Origin: Crenarchaeota archaeon SCGC AAA471-B05
GTDB lineage: Archaea; Thermoproteota; Thermoprotei; Gearchaeales; Gearchaeaceae
Assembly (NCBI GenBank): GCA_000380705.1
Contig: AQYM01000016.1
Span: 1-12,642 of the forward strand
Direction: 5' to 3'
Length of the DNA: 12,642 bases
Positions 7,436 to 12,642 of this stretch are shown piece after piece. The notes below the pieces were generated by a model, which was given only the letters and a program-made list of their open reading frames with translations, was not told the origin of the DNA and did no database searches. Position 1 is the stretch's first letter, and each line of letters begins with the position of its first letter. Both the position numbers and the translations under genes were made by a program.

Positions 7436-7508
7436 GGGACTGTAGGCTAGCTTGGTAGACTGCCAGGCTCGGGTCCTGGTGGCCCAGGTTCAAATCCTGG
7501 CAGTCCCA
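7436..7508 (+). tRNA. tRNA-Pro (anticodon CGG)
   Basis: The 73-base cloverleaf has the acceptor GGGACTG/CAGTCCC with discriminator A, a D arm with A14, G18-G19 and A21, the anticodon stem CCAGG/CCTGG around the loop CTCGGGT (anticodon CGG, reading CCG), a 4-base variable loop TGGC, and the T arm CCAGG-TTCAAAT-CCTGG. There is no intron and no encoded CCA. The D stem is the weak part: G10-T25 is a wobble, G11-C24 is sound, C12-A23 is a mismatch and T13-G22 is a wobble. A SWIM-domain gene starts 2 bases after the 3' end. Confidence 0.95.
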
Positions 7509-7510
7509 TT

Positions 7511-7870
7511 ATGAACTATAATTCATTAAGAATAAATATACGAAAATATCTAAAGAGATATTACTATAAAAATAAACTACCTGTCAAAAGAATAAACAAA
7601 GCATTAGAATTAATAAAAGAAAATAAAATAGTTATCCTAGAAAATTCTTTTCCTTTTGAAAATTTGTACTATATTAAAGGAAAAAAGGGGGATTATTATG
7701 TAATTAAGAACGTAGCTTGTACTTGTTATGGTTTTGTTTCTTTACTTGTAAAAAAGTATAAAATGAAACCATGTTACCATATTTTAGCCTGCACGCTAGT
7801 AAAAAATTATCGTCTTGATAAGAAAAAAATCAACCTCGAAGGATTGGTTGATAGTATTCTTTTGAAATAA
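7511..7870 (+). CDS. Small SWIM zinc-finger protein
   Basis: This 119-residue basic protein carries a SWIM-type zinc motif, C70-x-C72 followed after 15 residues by C88-x-H90 (ACTCYGF... then PCYHILA), the CxC...CxH pattern that defines the family. The segment before it (FENLYYIKGKKGDYYVIKN) gives the beta strands normally preceding the motif. SWIM domains bind DNA or protein partners. Eukaryotic Sws1 and archaeal stand-alone SWIM proteins have been linked to RecA/RadA-paralogue recombination complexes, but no RadA-type gene is in this window. The ATG at 7511 begins 2 bases after the mature tRNA-Pro end, so the gene has no promoter of its own in the usual place and is probably expressed by read-through from the tRNA. 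Mostly Lys/Tyr-rich, with no membrane segment. Confidence 0.8.
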   Translation: MNYNSLRINIRKYLKRYYYKNKLPVKRINKALELIKENKIVILENSFPFENLYYIKGKKGDYYVIKNVACTCYGFVSLLVKKYKMKPCYHILACTLVKNYRLDKKKINLEGLVDSILLK

Positions 7871-7872
7871 AA

Positions 7873-7882
7873 TTTTTAAAAA
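7873..7882 (+). promoter_or_regulatory. Putative TATA region for the elf1-to-sec61beta operon
   Basis: The 33-base gap between the SWIM gene and the small membrane gene contains an AT run with TTTTTAAAAA centred about 25 bases before the ATG at 7904, the spacing of a leaderless archaeal promoter. No clear Shine-Dalgarno lies between. Oligo-T here could equally mark the end of the tRNA-SWIM transcript. Confidence 0.3.
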
Positions 7883-7903
7883 AAATTGTTAATATTAATT
7901 AAT

Positions 7904-8005
7904 ATGAATATCGATACATTATTGACTTATCTTTATTATTCATTGATAGCCGTATCATTATTCACAATAATTATATATATACTAATAAAAAAGGAAGAAC
8001 AATAA
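7904..8005 (+). CDS. 33-residue single-span membrane peptide
   Basis: A short frame runs ATG 7904 to TAA 8003-8005. It has a short polar N terminus (MNIDT), one hydrophobic span from about residue 6 to 28, and a charged end IKKEEQ. The positive charges at the C-terminal side predict a cytosolic C terminus. It ends 1 base before the Elf1 ATG at 8007, so it fits exactly into the otherwise gene-free gap and is probably the first gene of the operon. I do not recognise the sequence. Its size and topology recall accessory subunits such as Ost4 or SecE-like anchors, but there is no sequence evidence for those. The operon also encodes Sec61-beta and a polyprenol-type kinase, which makes a translocon or glycosylation accessory role worth considering. 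Confidence 0.55.
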   Translation: MNIDTLLTYLYYSLIAVSLFTIIIYILIKKEEQ

Positions 8006-8006
8006 T

Positions 8007-8249
8007 ATGGGTAGAAGAAAAAAACGTAAGATAATAAAAAAAGTAATCAGAAAGATACCTAAGATATTTACATGTCCAAAATGTGGTAAAGTATCGATAT
8101 TTGTTAAAATTAAAAAGGAAGAAGGGAAAGCAGATGTACTTTGTACAGTATGTAACTTAGCAGGGGTTGTCAAATTAAAGCTTAGCGAAGAACCTGTAGA
8201 TGCTTATAATGAATTCATTGATTTATATTATAGGGGCGAACTCTCTTGA
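8007..8249 (+). CDS. elf1: Elf1-family transcription elongation factor
   Basis: This 80-residue homologue of eukaryotic Elf1 binds chromatin-transcribing RNA polymerase II in yeast and its archaeal equivalent associates with RNA polymerase. The N terminus is the typical basic MGRRKKRK tail. A zinc ribbon follows with C23-x2-C26 (FTCPKCGK) and C46-x2-C49 (LCTVCN). The conserved EEPVDAYNEFIDLYY (61-75) matches the family's final helix. Length is normal for archaea. It starts 1 base after the small membrane peptide and its TGA overlaps the TTG start of the GGGP synthase gene (TTGA), so transcription and lipid genes are translationally coupled. Confidence 0.9.
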   Translation: MGRRKKRKIIKKVIRKIPKIFTCPKCGKVSIFVKIKKEEGKADVLCTVCNLAGVVKLKLSEEPVDAYNEFIDLYYRGELS

Positions 8250-9010
8250 AAGAAAAATCAATATTTAATTATTTAATTAACTTAATAGAGAAAGAGAAAT
8301 GTATCCATGTAGTATTGTTAGACCCAGAGAAAATAAGTTTTGATAAACTCAAAGAGACTAGTAAAGTTATTGAAGAAGGCGGTTCTAAGGCAATCCTTGT
8401 GGGAGGTTCAACGGGTATAACGGAAAAGCTAATGGAAAAAGTTATTGATGAAATTAAACGAGGTTGTAAATTACCGATAATCATATTTCCAAACAATATA
8501 TCTGCAATTTGTAAAAATGCAGACGCTATATTTTTTATGTCTCTTCTTAATTCACAAAATCCGTACTATTTAATCGAGGCTCAAATGCAAGCTGCGCCTA
8601 TCATAAAGAGATACCAATTAGAAACTATACCTGTAGGTTATATAATAACAGGAGAAGGTGGTGTGGCTTCTTATGTGGGATGGGCAAGACCTATACCATA
8701 TAAATATTCAAATATTATCGCAGCATACGCTATGACGGCTGAAATGTTAGGAATGAAATTTGTATACATTGAAGGGGGCTCGGGTGTAAAAAATCCCATA
8801 CCTCCTGATGTAGTAAAGATTATTAGAAAGAGCATTGATATCCCGTTAATAATAGGCGGGGGTATCAGAAATCATGAAGAAGCTAAAAAAATAGCACAAA
8901 GTGGTGCTAATATAATAGTTACAGGAACACTTATAGAAGAGAGCGAATACGACAGCGAAACACTACTTAAGAGAATAACCTTAATTAATGAAGCTATCTT
9001 CTCAAAATAA
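8246..9010 (+). CDS. Geranylgeranylglyceryl-phosphate synthase (GGGP synthase)
   Basis: This is a TIM-barrel prenyltransferase that joins geranylgeranyl diphosphate to the sn-3 hydroxyl of glycerol-1-phosphate, the first committed step of archaeal ether-lipid synthesis. The 254 residues show the group II family motifs: HVVLLDPEK (21-29), ILVGGSTG (50-57), IIFPNN (79-84), FFMSLLNS (96-103), YIEGGSG (174-180), IIGGGIRN (202-209) and VTGT (225-228). The glycine-rich loops bind the glycerol phosphate phosphate group. The protein is complete. The start is TTG at 8246, overlapping the elf1 stop, with a purine-rich AGGGG (8232-8236) about 9 bases before it that probably sets this start. The next gene begins 23 bases before its stop. 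Confidence 0.95.
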   Translation: MKEKSIFNYLINLIEKEKCIHVVLLDPEKISFDKLKETSKVIEEGGSKAILVGGSTGITEKLMEKVIDEIKRGCKLPIIIFPNNISAICKNADAIFFMSLLNSQNPYYLIEAQMQAAPIIKRYQLETIPVGYIITGEGGVASYVGWARPIPYKYSNIIAAYAMTAEMLGMKFVYIEGGSGVKNPIPPDVVKIIRKSIDIPLIIGGGIRNHEEAKKIAQSGANIIVTGTLIEESEYDSETLLKRITLINEAIFSK

Positions 9011-9596
9011 AATATTAAAATTTAAAATATTAAAAAATGAGATTTACAGGAAATCCTTACATATAACTCTTGGAACATTCCTCATATTATTTTATATAAA
9101 TTTAGGTAAAGTTTTTAGCGTTATATTATTTTCATCGTTATTATTTTTAGCAATAATTTCAGATATAATAAGGATTCGTTTATATTTCATTAATCCTATT
9201 AAGAGAATTAATGAAACACTTGTGAGAAGTTATGAAACGAGCTCTATTGGAGCTCATACGTATTTTTTTGCAGGCCTCTTAGCATCTTTGCTTCTATTCG
9301 ATCCTAATTCTTTCATTTTTGCTGCGATTATAGCAACCTATATAGATCCTTTAATGAGTCTAATAGGCATAACGATCAATGGCATAAGTCATCCTTATAA
9401 TCGATCAAAAAGTATAATTGGTACAGTTATAGGATGCTTGGTTACTGCATTATTAGCTATGGTATTATATAATAATATTGTATTTGCTTCATTAGCTAGT
9501 TTATTGCTCTATTTATTAGATAGCTTACCGCTCTCTATAAATGATAATTTTATCTACCCCGTAATATTTAGTTTACTTAGTAGTTCATTATTATGA
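8988..9596 (+). CDS. CTP-dependent lipid kinase of the dolichol kinase / DGK1 / VTE5 family
   Basis: This 202-residue protein with several membrane spans (about 26-61, 90-105, 109-130, 144-163, 165-180 and 188-202) shows the family's motifs. RKSLH (21-25) ends the first cytosolic helix. ATYIDPLMSLIG (116-127) matches the ADPLA..G loop. RSKSIIGTVIG (139-149) matches the GKS.EG nucleotide loop, and DNFIYP (186-191) matches the DN...P end motif. The family transfers phosphate from CTP to dolichol, diacylglycerol or phytol. Adjacency to GGGP synthase suggests an isoprenoid alcohol or archaeal glycerolipid, but which one cannot be told from sequence. The ATG lies 23 bases inside the preceding gene, and its TGA overlaps the next ATG (ATGA). 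Confidence 0.75.
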   Translation: MKLSSQNKILKFKILKNEIYRKSLHITLGTFLILFYINLGKVFSVILFSSLLFLAIISDIIRIRLYFINPIKRINETLVRSYETSSIGAHTYFFAGLLASLLLFDPNSFIFAAIIATYIDPLMSLIGITINGISHPYNRSKSIIGTVIGCLVTALLAMVLYNNIVFASLASLLLYLLDSLPLSINDNFIYPVIFSLLSSSLL

Positions 9597-11866
9597 GTGA
9601 AAAATTTTGGAAAGTTTGGGGTGAAATAAAAGAAATAGGTAGAGATCCTTTTGAACATGGAATATTTTTTATTCATGAAGATTTGATAGAAGAGTTGCCG
9701 TCGATAATTTTTAATAATATGGAAATAACTCGACGGATTAAATCATTTGAACAGATATATAAGAATAATAAACTTGCAGTAGCAAAACAGATTTTATCTG
9801 ATTTCGCATTTAAACGCATTATCGTAAAACAAAACTTTGAAGAAAATTTAACCGTCGGTTTTCAGTTAGCCTTGTTCTATTTACTAGAATATAAATCAAG
9901 AATACCTTTCGAAATGGTTAAAAGAATCTACCAAGAAGATATTGAAAAAGGAAATCATTTAGTCCTGATTCTTGAAAAAGAAATGGTGGAAAAATATCCT
10001 TACATTGCTTTTCTAGCTTGGAGTTTGGCTATGGTCTGTAAATCAATGTTAAACGCATCTGATTTCAAAGCCAAACCTGATTTAAAGAAAATCATAAATT
10101 TTCTAGTAGCTAAATTTAATTTTAAAGAAATAAAATATTTACAACATATAAAAGAAATAATTGAAATAATATATAGGAAAAATAATATTGAAATAATTGA
10201 AAATAATACTAAACAATCCTTACTTCCGGAAATAATTTTTATTATAATTAATCTATCCAGTTTCTATTATGAACAAATTGTCCAGATTTCTAATACTTAT
10301 GAAGAATTAGATTGGTTAAATATTTTACTTACCAAATATTTATATTTAGTAAATAAACTAAATATTTTTATAGAGAAAGATAAAATTTTATTTTTATTAA
10401 AAATATCAGATAATAATATCGCTCAAATATATCAAATTAATAATTCTGAAGTATTATTAATTTCGCCTCAATTTTATAAAAACTTTCCCGAAATAAGTTC
10501 GCAAGCTTGGATTGCGAATAATAATAAAATTATACCAGTATTACCTAAATTGGGTGATTATACTAAGAATGAAACAAAAACGCAAATTTATAAAATATTT
10601 CTTTATAAAGAAGATAAGAATGATGAAGAAGAATATACTCTTATTTTCCCCACTAAATTATACAAGAGCGAGAAAAAAGCACTTATTTATCCTTCTTACC
10701 TTTTTCGTTGCGAAAAATGTCACGACATAGATTACTCATATCATTGTAATGTCTGTAATCGTGAGAAACGTATATTAGCTTTATGCAGTAAATGCAAACA
10801 TACTAGAATAGGAATGAATAATGAATGCCTAAATTGTGGAAGAGAAAGTTATATGCTATATTATGTAAAAATAAACCTGCAACATACTATGGAAAATTAT
10901 TCAAAAAAGATTAATGTTGAAAAAGAAAAAATTTTGGAATTGATAATAAATTCGAATTACAAAAATGAAACATTTTTACTTGAAAATTTAGAGAAAGGGT
11001 ATATTCGAAATAAATATGGTTTAAAAATTGATCCAAATGGCGCATGCAAAATAACTATTAAAGCTGCAATTTTGCCTTCTAATGGAGAAGATCTAATAGA
11101 GGAAGACGAAATCTTGATACCTATTGAAATACTAGAAAAAATTAAAAGGATACAAAATTATATTCATGAGTTAAAAAGAGAAATGTATAAAAGTAAAGTT
11201 GAAAACCAAGATAATTTGTACTTGTTGCTTATTACTTCTCATGACAGTTTACTTTTTTACCTTGTCAAAGTAAGAGGGATAACAGAAGGTAATTTTGTGA
11301 TGATACATCCAACACTTTTTGATAAGATATTTTCTAATTACATGTCGAATAAAAAAATTTATCTGTATTTACTTGAGGATTTTTTACTAAATTATTCCAA
11401 ATTCTATTCCAAAAATGTCCGAACCCCAGCCTTTATAATCATCAATGATAAAAGCACTAGTAAAATGATTAATTTAAAATATAAGATAAAATATTCTTTT
11501 GAAGAAGATTTTAATTCGCAAGTTAGAGAAATCATCTTAAGTAATATCAAACTATTTTTAATGCATAAAATAGTAGAAAAAGCAATAACAAATATTAGTA
11601 TAGGTCTCAAATGCGAAAATTGTGGTACAGAATATACTCGAATACCTATTTTTACACGTTGTAAAAAATGCAGAAAAAAAATAAAGTATAAGTGGAATAA
11701 GAGTCCCTTAATACCTTATATAAAAGAATTTGAAAAACAAATCCAACTATATAATTTACTCCAATATATAAAGAAAGTCAGACGTCCTATTATGCGTTTC
11801 ATAGAAGGTAATTTTAAAGATTATGATGCTTATGAAAAGCTCGATAAATTTTTAAAGTTTAAATAA
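9593..11866 (+). CDS. Degenerate homologue of the DNA polymerase D large subunit (DP2), catalytically inactivated
   Basis: This 757-residue protein tracks DP2 from end to end by eye. The segment 84-165 (LALFYLLEYKSRIPFEMV.. then YIAFLAWSLAMVCK) parallels DP2's ALAILTEG.VAAP...AGPIRSAGGT block. A zinc cluster (C373, C376, C385, C388, C398, C401, C412, C415) sits at DP2's central zinc region. LLENLEKGYIR (462-472) matches LEKGILR. GITEGNFVMIHP (562-573) matches GFTKASVCYAHP. YLLEDFLLNYSKFY (592-605) matches MLLLDALLNFSRSY. A C-terminal ribbon C674-x2-C677...RIP...C690-x2-C693 matches the CxKC..kYRRiPL.GkC..CG ribbon. The catalytic NCDGDED of DP2, expected near 581-589, is replaced by NYMSNKK, so the two catalytic aspartates are gone. 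DP2 is usually 1,100 residues or more, so a large part of the core is missing. It may be a scaffold in replication or repair. It overlaps the preceding gene by ATGA. Confidence 0.75.
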   Translation: MSEKFWKVWGEIKEIGRDPFEHGIFFIHEDLIEELPSIIFNNMEITRRIKSFEQIYKNNKLAVAKQILSDFAFKRIIVKQNFEENLTVGFQLALFYLLEYKSRIPFEMVKRIYQEDIEKGNHLVLILEKEMVEKYPYIAFLAWSLAMVCKSMLNASDFKAKPDLKKIINFLVAKFNFKEIKYLQHIKEIIEIIYRKNNIEIIENNTKQSLLPEIIFIIINLSSFYYEQIVQISNTYEELDWLNILLTKYLYLVNKLNIFIEKDKILFLLKISDNNIAQIYQINNSEVLLISPQFYKNFPEISSQAWIANNNKIIPVLPKLGDYTKNETKTQIYKIFLYKEDKNDEEEYTLIFPTKLYKSEKKALIYPSYLFRCEKCHDIDYSYHCNVCNREKRILALCSKCKHTRIGMNNECLNCGRESYMLYYVKINLQHTMENYSKKINVEKEKILELIINSNYKNETFLLENLEKGYIRNKYGLKIDPNGACKITIKAAILPSNGEDLIEEDEILIPIEILEKIKRIQNYIHELKREMYKSKVENQDNLYLLLITSHDSLLFYLVKVRGITEGNFVMIHPTLFDKIFSNYMSNKKIYLYLLEDFLLNYSKFYSKNVRTPAFIIINDKSTSKMINLKYKIKYSFEEDFNSQVREIILSNIKLFLMHKIVEKAITNISIGLKCENCGTEYTRIPIFTRCKKCRKKIKYKWNKSPLIPYIKEFEKQIQLYNLLQYIKKVRRPIMRFIEGNFKDYDAYEKLDKFLKFK

Positions 11867-11879
11867 AATAATAATAGCG

Positions 11880-12053
11880 ATGTCTAAAAGTAGGAAAAAA
11901 AAGGAGACCATGCCTATAAGTTCAGCAGGTTTAATTACTTATTATGAAGAAGATATATCTAAAGTTAAAGTGAACCCCGCATTAGTTATCCTTTTAAGTA
12001 TACTATTTATTTCTATGATAATTTTACTTAATGCAGGAATAATCAGAATATAA
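11880..12053 (+). CDS. secG: Sec61-beta / SecG-type translocon subunit
   Basis: The frame encodes 57 residues from ATG 11880 to TAA 12051-12053. The basic start MSKSRKKKET is followed by the highly conserved PISSAGLITYYEE (12-24), the hallmark of archaeal and eukaryotic Sec61-beta. A single hydrophobic span covers about residues 34-50, ending in INAGIIRI-like residues (NAGIIRI). It is the small tail-anchored third subunit of the SecYE-beta protein-conducting channel. Archaeal forms are usually 50 to 60 residues, so this is complete. It lies 13 bases after the DP2-like gene and 4 bases before the next start, so it is in the same operon. Confidence 0.93.
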   Translation: MSKSRKKKETMPISSAGLITYYEEDISKVKVNPALVILLSILFISMIILLNAGIIRI

Positions 12054-12057
12054 CTTA

Positions 12058-12642
12058 ATGATTAAGAAGAATCTAGAAGATTTTTATAAGGAACTCTGGA
12101 ATTTACCATCTTTGAAACTTATATTTCCTCTTTTAACTTTTTTTAATTTAATATTAATTTTAATTCTTTATTTATACAAAATACTAAATATTCTTTTATA
12201 TCTTTTTAATTTAATACTAATAACTATTATAGTAATCATTCTCAAAATAAAAGATAAGTACATAACTTGGAAAAGGTTGAGTGGTATAATCTTGTTTAAC
12301 TATACTGGGATATTCTTAGCAACTTTATCATTTATTTTTCTTAAGTATCAATATTCATATTTCGCAAATGCAGTGTTGCTTTCATTTTTAATACTTTCAA
12401 GTATTGCACTTTTATTCATTTCAGCGATTAATGTTAGAATGTTATTCATCATAGGGAACTTCCTCGCATTAGGTTTTATAGGAATGTTTAATACATTAAA
12501 AAATTCAATAAGTAGTAATTGGGCTTTTGCTAATTTAGTTTTAGATTTTTTTTTATTTGAGACGGTCTTGATTATTACATTGATATATTTATATAATATT
12601 AAAAGAAAAGGAGAAATAAAATATAATTTAAATCCTTTATAT
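12058..12642 (+). CDS. Polytopic membrane protein of unknown function (3' truncated by the window)
   Basis: The frame is open for 195 codons from ATG 12058 to the window edge. A cytosolic-looking start (MIKKNLEDFYKELW) is followed by six hydrophobic spans at about residues 22-39, 44-62, 77-94, 101-122, 126-141 and 160-180. The final visible part, IKRKGEIKYNLNP, is charged and may be cytosolic. I see no motif of a named transporter or enzyme. It begins 4 bases after Sec61-beta, so it is probably the last visible member of the same operon and may have a membrane-assembly or lipid role. That is inference from position only. Confidence 0.7.
   Translation, partial: MIKKNLEDFYKELWNLPSLKLIFPLLTFFNLILILILYLYKILNILLYLFNLILITIIVIILKIKDKYITWKRLSGIILFNYTGIFLATLSFIFLKYQYSYFANAVLLSFLILSSIALLFISAINVRMLFIIGNFLALGFIGMFNTLKNSISSNWAFANLVLDFFLFETVLIITLIYLYNIKRKGEIKYNLNPLY

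Noticed and set aside
7480..7508. tRNA 3' end as an integration site (att) for a mobile element
   Set aside because: No integrase gene and no second copy of the tRNA 3' end was seen in the window.
10700..10880. Zinc-finger cluster as evidence of a transposase or an RNA polymerase subunit
   Set aside because: No DDE-type motif or terminal inverted repeat is present, and the order of surrounding motifs fits DP2 better.
1..12642. CRISPR arrays, insertion sequences and rRNA genes
   Set aside because: No regularly spaced repeat array, transposase frame, flanking inverted repeats or rRNA-like conserved segments were found on reading both strands.

Overview
The window is strongly AT-rich archaeal DNA packed with genes and has almost no spacers. 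Information-processing genes place it in the Thermoproteota (Crenarchaeota): a group II chaperonin (thermosome) of the Sulfolobus alpha/beta type, ribosomal protein S17e, Elf1, Sec61-beta, a group II geranylgeranylglyceryl-phosphate (GGGP) synthase and an AK6/Fap7-type kinase. Gene content and order suggest Sulfolobales or a close relative. I infer this lineage from protein resemblance, and the genus cannot be fixed from the window. Most genes overlap the next by 1 to 23 bases or are a few bases apart. Several starts look leaderless, with a TATA-like box about 25 bases upstream.

Layout. (1) 1-1616, plus strand: the tail of an unknown gene, an unknown 128-residue protein, and a 382-residue protein shaped like a HerA/VirB4 ATPase without a recognisable P-loop. 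(2) 1595-3830, minus strand: the thermosome subunit followed by the AK6-type kinase, overlapping by 8 bases. (3) 3934-5331, plus strand, divergent from the thermosome: S17e, a SerK/ParB-like protein and a ubiquitin-fold MoaD/Urm1-like protein ending in Gly-Gly, each overlapping the next. (4) 5339-7369, minus strand: a 676-residue winged-helix protein fused to a class III ribonucleotide reductase (NrdD)-like body that has no possible glycyl-radical residue. (5) 7436-7870, plus strand: tRNA-Pro(CGG) followed after 2 bases by a SWIM zinc-finger gene. (6) 7904-12642, plus strand, probably one operon: a 33-residue membrane peptide, Elf1, GGGP synthase, a CTP-dependent lipid kinase of the dolichol kinase/DGK1 type, a 757-residue degenerate homologue of the DNA polymerase D large subunit (DP2), Sec61-beta, and a polytopic membrane protein cut by the window edge.

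The most striking feature is decayed enzyme homologues kept as intact reading frames beside essential genes. The clearest is the DP2 relic: PolD is generally regarded as missing from Crenarchaeota, yet this frame keeps DP2 landmarks from end to end, has lost the catalytic Asp pair, and still has all its zinc-ribbon cysteines. The HTH-NrdD fusion is a second case and the HerA-like protein a weaker third. Operon 6 joins transcription elongation (Elf1), the first committed step of archaeal lipid synthesis (GGGP synthase), a lipid-phosphate branch (CTP kinase), a replication-type scaffold (DP2-like) and protein translocation (Sec61-beta).

No mobile element, CRISPR array or rRNA gene was seen, and no stretch over 300 bases lacks a gene.
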